Assembly (NCBI RefSeq): GCF_014174355.1
Contig: NZ_JABEQF010000004.1
Span: 310,001 to 374,000 of the forward strand
Direction of reading: 5' to 3'
DNA length: 64,000 nt
Source: Gluconacetobacter azotocaptans
GTDB lineage: Bacteria > Pseudomonadota > Alphaproteobacteria > Acetobacterales > Acetobacteraceae
The stretch's first letter is position 1. Each line of letters opens with the position of its first letter. Positions 38,946 to 49,075 of the stretch are shown here, piece after piece. The notes beneath the pieces are model-generated. The model was not told where the DNA came from and did not search any database. It saw only the letters and a program-made list of their open reading frames with translations. The translations under genes were made by a program, and so were the position numbers.

Positions 38946-40955
38946 ATGGGATTGGGCTATACGGACGCGATAATGGCCTCGCAATGCCCTGACACCCGGC
39001 AGTCCGCTGACAGGCTGCGACCGGTCAACCGAATCGTCGTCAACATTCTGCTCGATGGTGTGCTCGCCGCGCTGTCGGCGCCGCTTGCGCGATGGCTGGC
39101 CGATCCACATGGCGGCCTGCTGCACCCGTTGTGGTTTCTGGCCGGCGGGGCGATCACGCTGGTCATCAGCGGCCTGCCGTTCCGGGTCCCGTTGCAATAT
39201 TGGCGGTTTTCCGGCGTGGGAGACCTGCTAGGGATTGCCGGGGCGTCGATCGCCAGCGCCGTCCTGTTCACGCTGGGTCTTCATCTGACCGGCTTTCCGA
39301 TTCCCAGCCCCACATTTCCGGTCATCCATGCCCTGGTCCTGCTGGTGCTGATGGGGGGGGTGCGAATCGTCTATCGGCTGGCCCATCGCCGTCCATCCCG
39401 GTACGACGCGTCGAGTCAGGTGATCCTGATCGGCGCCGACGTGGCCGCCGACCTGTTCATCCGCGCCATGGAGCGCGACCCGGCCCCCCGATTCCGCGTC
39501 ATCGGTATCCTGACCCAGGGCCGCCAGCAGGCGGGCCGCCGCATCCACGGCATTCCGATCCTGGGCCATGTCCAGGCGATCGACGATATCCTGGAGCGGG
39601 TGATCGCCGATGGCGGCGCGCCCCAACGGCTGGTCGTGACCGACATCGATTTTCGCGGCCAGAACCTGGCGGAGGTCATGCGGGTCGCCGAACGCCATGG
39701 GATCACGGTCCAGCGCACCCCCGTGCTGACCGACCTGACACCCGCCGACCGGCTGGAACTGCGCCCTCTGGCGATCGAGGACCTGCTCAACCGGCCACAG
39801 GTCGAACTCGATCATATGGGCATGACGGCGCTGCTGGGGGATCGTACCGTCATGGTGACGGGCGCCGGGGGGTCGATCGGTTCGGAACTGGCCCGGCAGA
39901 TCGCGCAATACGCACCAGCCCGTCTGATCCTGCTGGATCATGGTGAATTCGCGTTGTGGCAGGTTGACCTGGAACTGTCGGAACGTGCGCCGAAGATCCG
40001 GCGGGAGGTGATCCTGGCCGATGTCCGCGATCGCGACCGCATCGAGCAGGTCTGCGCGTTGTACCGTCCCGAGCTGATCTTCCACGCGGCGGCGCTGAAA
40101 CATGTGCCGATGGTCGAGGCCAACCCGTGCGAGGGTGTGCTGACCAATGTCGTCGGCACGCGGATCGTCGCCGATGCGGCCGCGCGAAACGGCACCCGGG
40201 CGATGGTGATGATTTCCACCGACAAGGCGGTCAACCCGTCCAGCCTGATGGGGGCCTCCAAACGGGCGGCCGAAATGTACTGCCAGGCCCTGGATGTCGA
40301 GGCCCGCACCGGGGGGCAGGTCGATGCGATGCGCTGCGTCACGGTGCGATTCGGCAATGTGCTGGGATCGACCGGATCGGTGGTGCCGCTGTTTCGCCGG
40401 CAACTGGAGCGCGGTGGGCCGCTGACGGTCACCCATCCCGACATGCAGCGCTATTTCATGACGGTGCCCGAGGCGGTCGGCTTGGTTTTGCAGGCCAGCG
40501 TGCGCGGCACCATCCGCCCGCGCGAGGGCAGCGGGACCGATACGCTGCTGCGTGAGGGCGGGATCTTCGTGCTGGACATGGGCAAGCCGGTCAAGATCGT
40601 CGATCTGGCCCGCCAGATGATCCGCCTGGCGGGCCTGCGCCCCGACGAGGACGTGCCGATCCGCTTCACCGGCCTGCGGCCGGGGGAAAAACTGTTCGAG
40701 GAACTTTTCCATGGGCGCGAGGCCCCGGTGCCCACCGACCATCCGGGCTTGAAGATGGCGACCCCGCGCAGGGTGGACCGCCGTGATGTCGGCGCGGTAA
40801 TCGACAGGCTGGAAGCGGCCTGCCACGGTGGCGACGCCGCGCGGATCCTTGCGCTGATCGAAGGCCTCGTTCCCGAATTCGCCCATAACCCGTCAGGGGA
40901 CGCGCGCGATAAGTTTGCCGGGCGCACCGACGCCGAAAGGACCATGACGACATGA
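38946..40955 (+). CDS. WbpM/PglF-type UDP-sugar 4,6-dehydratase
   Basis: A 669-residue protein with four N-terminal membrane helices, a nucleotide-binding middle domain ('QVILIGADVAADLF') and a C-terminal short-chain dehydratase domain. The NAD motif TGAGGSIGSE is at 305-314. The catalytic motif 'STDKAVNPSSLMGASK' (425-440) has Met436 in place of the usual Tyr, the SMK triad known from WbpM. It probably makes UDP-4-keto-6-deoxy-GlcNAc for the aminotransferase encoded next. ATG 38946 or 38973 are both possible; neither has a strong ribosome-binding site. Confidence 0.9.
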   Translation: MGLGYTDAIMASQCPDTRQSADRLRPVNRIVVNILLDGVLAALSAPLARWLADPHGGLLHPLWFLAGGAITLVISGLPFRVPLQYWRFSGVGDLLGIAGASIASAVLFTLGLHLTGFPIPSPTFPVIHALVLLVLMGGVRIVYRLAHRRPSRYDASSQVILIGADVAADLFIRAMERDPAPRFRVIGILTQGRQQAGRRIHGIPILGHVQAIDDILERVIADGGAPQRLVVTDIDFRGQNLAEVMRVAERHGITVQRTPVLTDLTPADRLELRPLAIEDLLNRPQVELDHMGMTALLGDRTVMVTGAGGSIGSELARQIAQYAPARLILLDHGEFALWQVDLELSERAPKIRREVILADVRDRDRIEQVCALYRPELIFHAAALKHVPMVEANPCEGVLTNVVGTRIVADAAARNGTRAMVMISTDKAVNPSSLMGASKRAAEMYCQALDVEARTGGQVDAMRCVTVRFGNVLGSTGSVVPLFRRQLERGGPLTVTHPDMQRYFMTVPEAVGLVLQASVRGTIRPREGSGTDTLLREGGIFVLDMGKPVKIVDLARQMIRLAGLRPDEDVPIRFTGLRPGEKLFEELFHGREAPVPTDHPGLKMATPRRVDRRDVGAVIDRLEAACHGGDAARILALIEGLVPEFAHNPSGDARDKFAGRTDAERTMTT

Positions 40956-42100
40956 CCGCCCCCGATCCGTCCGCCTGCCAGCCCGCGATTGCCTTTCTCG
41001 ACCTTCCGGCCCAGCAGGCCCGGCTGGGGGACGCGATTCGCAAGCGGATCGACACCGTCCTGGATCATTGCCGTTTCGTGATGGGGCCCGAGGTCGAGGA
41101 ACTGGAGCACGCGCTGGCGGCCTATGCCGGGGCAGGGCATTGCGTCGGCGTGTCCTCGGGCACCGATGCGATTCAGATCGTGTTGATGGCCGAGGGAATC
41201 GGGCCGGGCGATGCGGTGTTCCTGCCGGCGTTCACCTATACCGCGACGGCCGAGGTGCCGTTGCTGCTGAATGCGACGCCCGTCTTTGTCGATGTCGACC
41301 CCCGGACCTTCCAGATCGACCCGGCCAGCCTGGAACGTCGGATCGCCGATGTCCGCGCGCATGGAAAACTGCGCCCGCGGGCGATCATCGGCGTCGACCT
41401 GTTCGGCCAGCCGGCACCCTGGCCGGCGCTGCGCGCCATCGCCGAGCGCGAGAACCTGTTCCTGATGGACGATTGCGCGCAATCGTTCGGCGGCGCCCTG
41501 ACGGGACGCAAGCTGGGGCGGGAGGCGACCGCGACGACCCTGTCCTTCTTCCCGTCCAAGCCGCTGGGCGGCTACGGCGATGGGGGGGCGATCCTGACGG
41601 ACGACGCCGAACTGGCCGATCTCTACCGGTCGCTGCGCACGCATGGCGAGGGCAAGAGCCGGTACGAGGTTCTGCGCATCGGCATGAACGGGCGGCTGGA
41701 CACATTGCAGGCCGCCATCCTGCTGGCCAAGCTGGACGGATTCGAGGACGAACTGGATCGCCGCGAGGCCATCGCCTCGGCCTACGATTCGGGGCTGGAG
41801 GGTAGGGTCGTGACGCCCGCCCGGGTGCCGGACGCCCGCAGCGCCTGGGCCATCTATGCCATCCTGACGAAGGACGAGGCCGAGCGTACGGCCCTTCAGA
41901 CCCGCTTGCGCGCGCATGGCGTGCCGTCCGCGATCTATTACCCGCGGCCCCTGCATCTGCAGCCCGCATATCAGGCCCATCACGACGGAACGTCTTTGCC
42001 GGTTGCCGAAGATCTGTCAGCCCGTATTCTCGCGTTGCCCATCCACCCCGAACTGAGGGACGCAGACGTCGCCCGGGTCATCGCGGCTGTGCGCGAATAA
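40952..42100 (+). CDS. DegT/DnrJ/EryC1-type sugar aminotransferase
   Basis: A 382-residue PLP enzyme. The catalytic Lys203 lies in 'SFFPSKPLGGYGDGG'; 'SSGTDAIQI' (68-76) and 'MDDCAQSFGG' (172-181) bind the cofactor. Such enzymes transaminate a UDP-4-keto-sugar or, in WbpE-type members, a 3-keto-sugar. The start overlaps the dehydratase stop as ATGA, so both act on the same nucleotide sugar. Product identity cannot be read from sequence. Confidence 0.93.
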   Translation: MTAPDPSACQPAIAFLDLPAQQARLGDAIRKRIDTVLDHCRFVMGPEVEELEHALAAYAGAGHCVGVSSGTDAIQIVLMAEGIGPGDAVFLPAFTYTATAEVPLLLNATPVFVDVDPRTFQIDPASLERRIADVRAHGKLRPRAIIGVDLFGQPAPWPALRAIAERENLFLMDDCAQSFGGALTGRKLGREATATTLSFFPSKPLGGYGDGGAILTDDAELADLYRSLRTHGEGKSRYEVLRIGMNGRLDTLQAAILLAKLDGFEDELDRREAIASAYDSGLEGRVVTPARVPDARSAWAIYAILTKDEAERTALQTRLRAHGVPSAIYYPRPLHLQPAYQAHHDGTSLPVAEDLSARILALPIHPELRDADVARVIAAVRE

Positions 42101-42120
42101 GACGAGAGAAGAGACGAGAC

Positions 42121-42603
42121 ATGAAACGGGAAACGGCATTCCTGCTGGGATTCCTGGCGATCACGGTCGGGACTTCGGCAGTGTTGTGGTCGTTCGCGGT
42201 TCCGAATTTCCGGCCGCTCAATTTCCCCCGGATGACGGCGGGCACCATCAGCGTCGGGCCGATGCGCAGACAGCGCGCGCTGTTGCCCGACGAAATCCGG
42301 ACGGTCAACGACTGGCTGGATCATCATCATGGCGGCTGGGGGCCGCTGGGCCAGACGCCGCCGTCCAGCGGCGATGCGACGATGGTCCTGACGACGGATC
42401 GTCCGGCCGGGAAGGATGGAAACGCGGTGCCTTACACCATCACCCTGTGGACCGGCATCAGCGCCGCGGACTGGAACGACACCGTCTTTCTGGAAGACCG
42501 GCCAGGCAGCGTGATCCGGATCCAGAAATTCTCGGACCACGATTTCGCCACCCTGCGCCGGATGGTGGATCAGCAGCCCTATGAACGATCGGCCTTCCCA
42601 TGA
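42121..42603 (+). CDS. Membrane-anchored protein of unknown function
   Basis: A 160-residue protein with one N-terminal hydrophobic segment (about 7-27) that can be a signal anchor, and a soluble domain with 'LPDEIRTVNDWLDHHHGGW', 'GNAVPYTITLWTG' and 'VIRIQKFSDHDFATLRRMV'. I recognise no family. The gene sits 20 bases after the aminotransferase and overlaps the next gene as ATGA, so it belongs to the same operon. Confidence 0.75.
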   Translation: MKRETAFLLGFLAITVGTSAVLWSFAVPNFRPLNFPRMTAGTISVGPMRRQRALLPDEIRTVNDWLDHHHGGWGPLGQTPPSSGDATMVLTTDRPAGKDGNAVPYTITLWTGISAADWNDTVFLEDRPGSVIRIQKFSDHDFATLRRMVDQQPYERSAFP

Positions 42604-43196
42604 TCGTCGTTCCTCCGGACACAAAGGCGCTGATCTTCGATTGCGACGGCACGCTGGTCGACACGCTGCCGCTTTACCTGCGCGCCTGGCTGGGAGCCTT
42701 CGACACGGTCGTCGGTCATTCCGTAGCGCCTGACTGGTTCCGGGGGCGGGGCGGTCTGTCCGAACAGATGGTGCTGGACGTGCTGGAGGCCGAGATCGGC
42801 CGCCCGGTGGACCGGCCAGCCGTCGTGCGCGCGGCGCGGGCGGGTGTGCTGGCGGACATGGACACCCTGACCGAAATCGCGGTGGTCGCGGATGTCGCGC
42901 GGCGGTTCCAGGCGGTACTGCCGATGGCGGTCGCCTCCAGCGGATCGCGCGAAGTCGTGACGGCGTCGCTGACCTGCACCGGCCTGCTGCCGCTGTTCGA
43001 CAGTGTGGTCACGATCGACGATGTGGCGCGCCCGAAGCCCGCGCCCGACCTGTTTCTGGAGGCCGCGCGGCGGCTGGGCGTTTCCCCCGCCGCCTGCATG
43101 GTCCTGGAAGACAGCGCGGAAGGACTGGCCGCCGCCGCGCATGCCGGCATGCGCGGCCTGGACGTGCGGGCGTTCCTTGCCCCTTCCAGGGGCTGA
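42600..43196 (+). CDS. HAD superfamily hydrolase (beta-phosphoglucomutase-like)
   Basis: A 198-residue HAD subfamily IA protein. The nucleophile motif is DCDGTLVD (Asp14, Asp16), motif II is 'VASSGSRE', motif III Lys lies in 'ARPKPAPDLF' and motif IV is 'VLEDSAEGLAAA'. The helical cap resembles that of beta-phosphoglucomutase and phosphatases of sugar phosphates. It ends the sugar operon, with ATGA coupling to the preceding gene. Substrate unknown. Confidence 0.9.
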   Translation: MIVVPPDTKALIFDCDGTLVDTLPLYLRAWLGAFDTVVGHSVAPDWFRGRGGLSEQMVLDVLEAEIGRPVDRPAVVRAARAGVLADMDTLTEIAVVADVARRFQAVLPMAVASSGSREVVTASLTCTGLLPLFDSVVTIDDVARPKPAPDLFLEAARRLGVSPAACMVLEDSAEGLAAAAHAGMRGLDVRAFLAPSRG

Positions 43197-43213
43197 ACGC
43201 CCGGGACGCGGGG

Positions 43214-44329
43214 TTACACCCGGTCCTCGTCCTTCAGCTTGGGCGTGGCCTCGTCCATGACGGCCAGCAGCGCGGCGGTCAGGGGCGAGGCCAGGATCAG
43301 CCCGGGCATGCCCAGGATCGTGCCGAAGACGGTCTGGGAGAGGATGGTCAATCCCGGCGGCATCTGAACGGCATGCCGCTGGATCATGGGCGCCATCACG
43401 TTGCCTTCAAAGAACTGGATGGCGCCGTACAGGGCCGCGACCATCAGCCCTTCGCGGGTTCCCTGGGACAGGCCCAGCAGGATGGCCGGGACCGCGCCGA
43501 TGAACGCGCCGATATAGGGGATGAAATTGGCCAGCCCCGCGACGATTCCCAGGGCCAGCGCCAGGGGTACGCCGATGAACCACAGCCCGACCGACGACAG
43601 GATGCCCACCACCAGCATGTCCAGGGCCTGGCCCGCCGTCCAGGCCCACAGCGTCCGCCCCGCCGTCAGCATCAGCGTGCGCGCCTGGGGGCGGTGGGCG
43701 GGCGGGATCAGGCGCAACGCGCCGTTGACGTACAGCGTCGGCGCCAGTGCGAAATACAGGCCCGCGATCAGGATGACCGCCAGCGTGCCCGCCGCGCCAA
43801 AAGCCGACGACAGGAAGCCTGTCATCGACCCCGCGATCCGCGTGCCCATGCCGCTGTCGCCGCTTTCGGCCTGATTGCCGCCGAACGATTGCGGCAGATG
43901 GTCCAGCACCGTCCTGCCCAGGGAACTGGCATTCAACTGGTCGCGCAGGGAATGGGCCTGGGTCGTCAGGGCGATGCGCAGCCGCGTCGCCTGTTCCGAG
44001 ATGGCAGGGCCGCTGCTCCACAACAGGCCGACGATCGCGGCCAGCAGGAGCACCACCACCAGGCTCAGGGCCAGCCAGTACGGCAGACGCAGGCGTCGTT
44101 CGACGATAGCAGCCAGATTGTGCAGGATGACCGCCATCAGCGTCGCGGCGAATACGACCATCAGCACGTCGCCGATCAGCCAGATCGAGACCACCAGGAC
44201 GGTCAGAAGGATGGTGATCTGCAACAGCTGGTAAATTCTGCCGAGTTGGACAGCGCGCGCATCCTCCTGCGACTCAGGGGGCAGAGGCTGCGTGGCAGGC
44301 TGGTGATCCGTCGCATGGGAAAGGGTCAT
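43214..44329 (-). CDS. AI-2E family transporter (PerM/YdiK-like)
   Basis: A 371-residue membrane protein with about seven or eight helices: 'ILLTVLVVSIWLIGDVLMVVF' near the start (split between helices), a long periplasmic part with 'LRDQLNASSLGRTVLDHLPQ', and the conserved C-terminal block 'NFIPYIGAFIGAVPAILLGL' with 'PPGLTILSQTVFGTILGMPG'. One family member was linked to AI-2 export and others to sodium/proton exchange, so the substrate is open. I chose ATG 44329. It converges on the HAD gene. Confidence 0.9.
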   Translation of the reverse strand: MTLSHATDHQPATQPLPPESQEDARAVQLGRIYQLLQITILLTVLVVSIWLIGDVLMVVFAATLMAVILHNLAAIVERRLRLPYWLALSLVVVLLLAAIVGLLWSSGPAISEQATRLRIALTTQAHSLRDQLNASSLGRTVLDHLPQSFGGNQAESGDSGMGTRIAGSMTGFLSSAFGAAGTLAVILIAGLYFALAPTLYVNGALRLIPPAHRPQARTLMLTAGRTLWAWTAGQALDMLVVGILSSVGLWFIGVPLALALGIVAGLANFIPYIGAFIGAVPAILLGLSQGTREGLMVAALYGAIQFFEGNVMAPMIQRHAVQMPPGLTILSQTVFGTILGMPGLILASPLTAALLAVMDEATPKLKDEDRV

Positions 44330-44654
44330 GAGGCATCCGGATTGGTGTCGGGGCCCAATGGTAGGCACATCCGCCGGCGCACGTCGATTCCATGGGCCCA
44401 CAGGAATTCTCCGGAAAATCCGATGACAGATGTCGGTCAGATCGACGCGACCGCCGCTGACCGGTAGCGGGACCCTGGACCCAATTCGTAAACAAAAAGG
44501 AATGCGGGATGAATGCCGCGCCCCGAGGCCTCACGCGCCCGCCGCGTGAGGCCTCGGGGCGCTGCCATCCCTGATCGAGGTCCAGGGCCTCAGGCCCTGG
44601 TGGTTCGGGCAACGCCCGATCTTTCATATCTGGGTGGGCGCGCGTCGTTTGATA
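44330..44654. other. Intergenic region with two strong hairpins
   Basis: A 325-base gap between the ABC-F gene and the AI-2E-type transporter gene, both on the minus strand. It holds the 20-bp hairpin at 44518-44562 and a shorter one, CCAGGGCCT-C-AGGCCCTGG (44582-44600). On the minus strand the larger hairpin is followed about 18 bases later by TTTTTGTTT. I see no gene. Confidence 0.7.
44518..44562. repeat. Perfect 20-bp inverted repeat (hairpin)
   Basis: Arms 44518-44537 and 44543-44562 are exact reverse complements separated by five bases. The arm contains the self-complementary core GAGGCCTC. It may end the ABC-F transcript on the minus strand or be a REP-like element. Confidence 0.85.
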
Positions 44655-46535
44655 TTATTCGGCCGCGCTCTCCTCGATCGCGGCTTCGGCTTCCAGCCAT
44701 TCTTCCTCGGCCTGGGCTTCCTCGCGCCCGATGGCGGCCAGACGGGTGTTGATCGAGGTGACCTCGTCCGCGCGGCCGGCCGCATAGAGCGTGGGGTCGG
44801 CGAGCCGGGCCTCCAGCCGCGCGCGTTCACCGGCCAGGCCGGTCATCCGGGCCTCGGCATCGCGGGCCTTGCGGCGCAGGGGAGCGATGGCCTTGCGGGC
44901 CTCGGCCCGTTCGCGCCGGTCCTCGCGTTTGGGCGCGGGCGTGGCGACGGCGGGGCGGGTCGCCGCCCGGGCGCGCTCGGTCAGCCAGACGCGGTACTCC
45001 GCCATGTCGCCGTCGAACGGACGGACGGTGCCGTCGCCCACCAGCCAGAGGCGGTCGGCCACCAGTTCGACCAGGTGAGGATCGTGGCTGATCAGCAGGA
45101 CCGCCCCCTCGAACTCGGCCAAGGCGCGGATCAGGGCTTCGCGCGCATCCAGGTCCAGATGGTTGGTCGGTTCGTCCAAAATCAGCAGATGCGGCGCGTC
45201 GCGCGTTGCCAGCGCCAGCAGCAGCCGCGCTTTCTCGCCGCCCGACAGGTCGCAGGTCACGGTATCGGCGCGGTCGGCATCCAGCCCGAAGCGGGCCAGT
45301 TGCGCGCGCACGGCGGTTGGGGGCGCCTTGGGCATCGCGCGAGCCATATGATCGACCGGGGTTTCGTCGGGCAGCAGTTCCTCGGCCTGATGCTGCGCGA
45401 AATAGCCGACGCGCAGGCGCGGGCTGTGCGACACCGCGCCGCGCATCGGCGCCAGCCGTCCGGCGATCAGCTTGGCGAAGGTGGATTTGCCGTTGCCGTT
45501 GGCGCCCAGCAGGGCGATCCGGTCTTCCATGTCCAGCCGCAGCGACAGGTCCGACAGGATGGGGCGGGCGTCATATCCCACCGACACCCGGTCCAGCACC
45601 AGCATCGGCGGCGGCAGGGGGGCCGGCTCGGGGAAGGCGAACCGGGTCGGCGCGTCCTCGACCACGGTGTCGAGGACGGGCAACTTTTCCAGCGCCTTCA
45701 GGCGAGCCTGGGCCTGCCGCGCCTTCGTGGCCTTGGCCCGGAAGCGATCGACGAAGGATTGCATATGCGCGCGCTGGGCGGCGATGCGTTCCGCCGCGCG
45801 GGCCTGCTGCAGGGCCTGTTCCGTCCGGATACGGACGAATTCGCTGTATCCGCCGGGCGTAAGCGACAGCTTGCGCTGGTCCAGATGGGCGATGGCATCC
45901 ACCGCGCGGTCCAGCAGGCCCCGGTCGTGACTGACGATCAGCGCGGCGCCGGCAAACCGGGCCAGCCAGTTTTCCAGCCAGATCGTGGCTTCCAGATCCA
46001 GATGGTTCGTCGGCTCGTCCAGCAGCAGCAGGTCGGGGTTGAGGAACAGCGCCGTCGCCAGCGCCACGCGCATGCGCCACCCGCCGGAAAAATCCGACAC
46101 CGGGCGGGCCTGCGCGTCACTGTCGAACCCCAGGCCGGACAGGATGGTCGCGGCCCGCGAGGGCGCGCTGTCGGCACCGATGGCGCGCAGGCGTTCGTGG
46201 ATGTCGGCCAGCCGGGCCGGATCGCGCGCCTGGTCGGCCTCGGCCAGCAGGGCGGTCCGTTCCGCATCGCCCGCCAGCACCGTATCCAGCAGGTTGGCAT
46301 CGCCCGAGGGAGCTTCCTGGCGAATGCGCGCCATGCGCGCCCGCGACGACAGGTGGATGGACCCGCCGTCCGGGGCGATGTCACCGGCGATGGCGGCCAG
46401 CAGCGTGGATTTTCCAGCACCGTTGCGGCCGACCAGGCCGATCTTGCGCCCCGGATCGACGGTCAGGCTGGCGGTGTCCAGCAGCGTACGTCCCGCGATG
46501 CGCAGGGTCAGGTCGGAAATGACGAGCAGGCTCAC
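44655..46535 (-). CDS. ABC-F family ATPase (Uup/YheS-like)
   Basis: A 626-residue soluble protein with two ABC domains: Walker A motifs GRNGAGKST and GANGNGKST, signature sequences 'DFSGGWRMR' and 'DLSGGEKAR', and Walker B '[12 protein letters not shown]' and '[12 protein letters not shown]'. The linker '[22 protein letters not shown]' (about 250-275) is the P-site tRNA-interacting motif typical of the family. A C-terminal helical coil ('[15 protein letters not shown]') follows. No membrane domain, so it is not a transporter; it likely acts on ribosomes. Divergent from ndk. Confidence 0.94.
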   Translation of the reverse strand: MSLLVISDLTLRIAGRTLLDTASLTVDPGRKIGLVGRNGAGKSTLLAAIAGDIAPDGGSIHLSSRARMARIRQEAPSGDANLLDTVLAGDAERTALLAEADQARDPARLADIHERLRAIGADSAPSRAATILSGLGFDSDAQARPVSDFSGGWRMRVALATALFLNPDLLLLDEPTNHLDLEATIWLENWLARFAGAALIVSHDRGLLDRAVDAIAHLDQRKLSLTPGGYSEFVRIRTEQALQQARAAERIAAQRAHMQSFVDRFRAKATKARQAQARLKALEKLPVLDTVVEDAPTRFAFPEPAPLPPPMLVLDRVSVGYDARPILSDLSLRLDMEDRIALLGANGNGKSTFAKLIAGRLAPMRGAVSHSPRLRVGYFAQHQAEELLPDETPVDHMARAMPKAPPTAVRAQLARFGLDADRADTVTCDLSGGEKARLLLALATRDAPHLLILDEPTNHLDLDAREALIRALAEFEGAVLLISHDPHLVELVADRLWLVGDGTVRPFDGDMAEYRVWLTERARAATRPAVATPAPKREDRRERAEARKAIAPLRRKARDAEARMTGLAGERARLEARLADPTLYAAGRADEVTSINTRLAAIGREEAQAEEEWLEAEAAIEESAAE

Positions 46536-46696
46536 GGACCGGCGGCTCCAGGAATATGCGGCGATGGACGAGGATTCATGACGCTGTACCTACCAGTCTC
46601 GCGGAATATGCTCTAGATGGCGCGCGCAAGGGGCGCCGGTCCGGACGGGCAGGGGGTCCTGGCGACGTATTTCGAGAAGCAAGAAGGAGCCACCCC

Positions 46697-47119
46697 ATGG
46701 CGACCGAACGTACCCTGTCGATCATCAAGCCGGACGCGACCCGGCGCAACCTGACGGGCAAGATCAACGCGGTGTTCGAGGAATCGGGCCTGCGGATCGT
46801 CGCGCAGAAGCGCGTACAGCTGACCGAGGCCGTGGCCGGCGCGTTCTACGCCGTGCACAAGGATCGTCCGTTCTATGGCGACCTAGTGTCCTTCATGGTC
46901 TCCGGCCCGGTCGTGCTGCAGGTTCTGGAGGGCGAGAACGCCGTCCTGAAGCACCGCGACGTCATGGGTGCCACCGACCCGAAGAAGGCCGCGCCGGGCA
47001 CCGTCCGCGCCCAGTTCGCCGAGAGCATCGAGGCGAATTCGGTCCATGGTTCGGACAGCCTGGAAAATGCGACGAACGAGATCGCGTTCTTCTTCGCGCA
47101 GACCGAAATTCTGCCCTGA
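46697..47119 (+). CDS. ndk: Nucleoside diphosphate kinase
   Basis: A 140-residue enzyme that phosphorylates nucleoside diphosphates through a phosphohistidine. The catalytic His117 lies in 'ANSVHGSDS'; '[12 protein letters not shown]' opens the protein as usual. The ATG at 46697 follows 'AGAAGGAGCC'. A strong bidirectional terminator follows. Confidence 0.98.
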   Translation: MATERTLSIIKPDATRRNLTGKINAVFEESGLRIVAQKRVQLTEAVAGAFYAVHKDRPFYGDLVSFMVSGPVVLQVLEGENAVLKHRDVMGATDPKKAAPGTVRAQFAESIEANSVHGSDSLENATNEIAFFFAQTEILP

Positions 47120-47158
47120 TCCGTCCCTGGTCCGCGCCGTCGGGCGCCGGACCATCGG

Positions 47159-47199
47159 CATGAAAAAGGCCGGCCCCACCTGGGCCGGCCTTTTTCATG
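47159..47199. terminator. Bidirectional terminator between ndk and purN
   Basis: Perfect 18-bp arms (47159-47176 and 47182-47199) with a five-base loop. The GGCCGGCCC core is flanked by AAAAA and TTTTT, so it can end transcripts from both converging genes. Confidence 0.95.
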
Positions 47200-47205
47200 T
47201 GCGCC

Positions 47206-47841
47206 CTACAGGAACAGCAGGCGGTCCGTCGCCGGAGCGGCGTCGCCGTGCGGCTCCAGGATTTTTCGTAGGGCCGCCGGATACAGATGGTGCTCCTGTT
47301 GCAGCACGCGGGCGGCCAGGCGGTCGGGGGTGTCGTCGGCGTGTACCGGGACGGCGGCCTGGCCGATGATCGGCCCGTCATCCATCACCTCGGTGACCAG
47401 ATGCACGGTGCAGCCATGCAGCTTCACCCCGGCGGCCAGCGCGCGTTCGTGGGTGTGCAGGCCGGGGAAGGCGGGCAGCAGGCTGGGATGGATGTTCAGC
47501 ATCCGCCCGGCCCATGCTCCGGTCAGGAACGGGGTCAGCAGGCGCATGTAACCGGCCAGGCAGACCAGTTCGACGCCCGCCGCGCGCAGGGTCTCGTCGA
47601 TGGCGCGCTCATGCGCCTCGCGGTCGCCACGGAAGGGACGATGATCGACCGACGCGGTGGGCAGCCCCGCGGCCTGGGCCACCGCCAAGCCGGGGGCATC
47701 GGGCCGATTGCTCAGCACCAGGACGATACGGGCCGGAAAGTCCGGCGCGGCGCAGGCGTCGATCAGGGCGCGCATGTTGCTGCCGCGCCCGCTGATCAGG
47801 ATTGCGATGGGGCGTTTCGTGGCCCGCCGGTCGTGCGTCAC
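47206..47841 (-). CDS. purN: Phosphoribosylglycinamide formyltransferase
   Basis: A 211-residue enzyme of purine synthesis that formylates GAR with 10-formyl-tetrahydrofolate. Motifs: 'AILISGRGSNMRALI', 'LAGYMRLLTPFL', the active-site 'NIHPSLLPAFPG' and 'GCTVHLVTEVMDDGPII' with the catalytic Asp. No ATG is available: I favour the GTG at 47841, just after the purM stop; a TTG at 47856 that overlaps purM is the alternative. Both genes form an operon. Confidence 0.95.
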   Translation of the reverse strand: MTHDRRATKRPIAILISGRGSNMRALIDACAAPDFPARIVLVLSNRPDAPGLAVAQAAGLPTASVDHRPFRGDREAHERAIDETLRAAGVELVCLAGYMRLLTPFLTGAWAGRMLNIHPSLLPAFPGLHTHERALAAGVKLHGCTVHLVTEVMDDGPIIGQAAVPVHADDTPDRLAARVLQQEHHLYPAALRKILEPHGDAAPATDRLLFL

Positions 47842-47845
47842 GGGT

Positions 47846-48943
47846 TCAGCCGGCAAAATCGGGCCGGGTGGTGAAGCGCAGGCCCGCCGCCGACCCGTCG
47901 GCTCCCGCCTCCAGATGGCCGATCACGCAGGCTTCCTCGCCCAGTTCGGCCAGGCGGCGCATCGCCGCGTCACCGTCGCGGGCGATCAGGACCATGCCGA
48001 TGCCGCAATTGAAGACCTTCAGCATTTCGTCGGCATCCACCTGTCCGGCCTGCGCCAGCCAGCGGAAGACCGGCGGAATGGACCAGCTTGCGCCATCGAC
48101 CACGGCCGTCACGCCCGCCGGCAGGACGCGCGGCAGGTTTCCCGGCAGGCCGCCGCCGGTGATATGGGCGGCGCCCTGCACCAACCCCTGGCGATGCAGG
48201 TCCAGCACGATCTTCACATACAGTCGCGTGGGCGTCATCAGCGCCTGTGCCAGCGTAGGCGCCTCGGCCGCCGCATCCGCGAAGGGGCAGGGGGCGTCCC
48301 AGCCCAGGCCCGTCTGCTTCACGACCGCCCGTACCAGCGAGAACCCGTTGGAATGCACGCCGCTGGACGGCAGTCCGATCAGCGTGTCGCCGGCCCGGAT
48401 GTCGGCGGGCAGCAGGGCGGTGCGCTCGGCCGCGCCGACCGAGAATCCGGCAAGGTCGTAATGCCCGGCGCCGTACATGCCGGGCATTTCAGCCGTTTCG
48501 CCCCCCACAAGGGCGCAACCCGATTCGCGGCAGCCCTCGGCGATTCCGCGCACCACCTTGGCCGCATCCGCCACCGCCAGGCGGCCCGTGGCGAAATAAT
48601 CCAGGAAGAACAGGGGTTCCGCCCCCTGCACGACCAGGTCGTTGACGCACATCGCGACCAGGTCGATGCCGACCGTCTCGTGCAGGCCGCTTTCGATGGC
48701 GACCATCAGCTTGGTGCCGACGCCATCGGTGCAGGATACCAGCACCGGGTCGGTGAACCCCGCGGCCTTGAGGTCGAACAGGGCGCCGAAGCCGCCCAGC
48801 CCGCCCATGGTGCCGCGCCGGTCGGTGGCTTTTGCCGCCGGCTTGATGGCATCGACCAGCGCGTCACCGGCCTCGATATCCACGCCCGCGTCGCGGTAGG
48901 TGGCGCCGGTTCCAGGCGGAGGGGTCAAGGGGGCGGAGGTCAT
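47846..48943 (-). CDS. purM: Phosphoribosylformylglycinamidine cyclo-ligase (AIR synthetase)
   Basis: A 365-residue ATP-dependent enzyme that closes FGAM to AIR in purine synthesis. '[19 protein letters not shown]' (16-34), '[13 protein letters not shown]', '[11 protein letters not shown]' and '[16 protein letters not shown]' are characteristic. The ATG at 48943 gives the standard N-terminus. It is divergent from hdaA, a gene arrangement found in many Alphaproteobacteria. Confidence 0.97.
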   Translation of the reverse strand: MTSAPLTPPPGTGATYRDAGVDIEAGDALVDAIKPAAKATDRRGTMGGLGGFGALFDLKAAGFTDPVLVSCTDGVGTKLMVAIESGLHETVGIDLVAMCVNDLVVQGAEPLFFLDYFATGRLAVADAAKVVRGIAEGCRESGCALVGGETAEMPGMYGAGHYDLAGFSVGAAERTALLPADIRAGDTLIGLPSSGVHSNGFSLVRAVVKQTGLGWDAPCPFADAAAEAPTLAQALMTPTRLYVKIVLDLHRQGLVQGAAHITGGGLPGNLPRVLPAGVTAVVDGASWSIPPVFRWLAQAGQVDADEMLKVFNCGIGMVLIARDGDAAMRRLAELGEEACVIGHLEAGADGSAAGLRFTTRPDFAG

Positions 48944-49075
48944 TTCGGTCGGGCCTTCGTCGTCAGGGCGCCCCGTATATCGACCCGTCCCACGCGGTGG
49001 GGGTCGAAGAATGAGGCAAGGTAAGGTAAACGGTCTCCGGGTTCCTTTACGGCAGGCGGGGCGGCGCGCAAAGCG

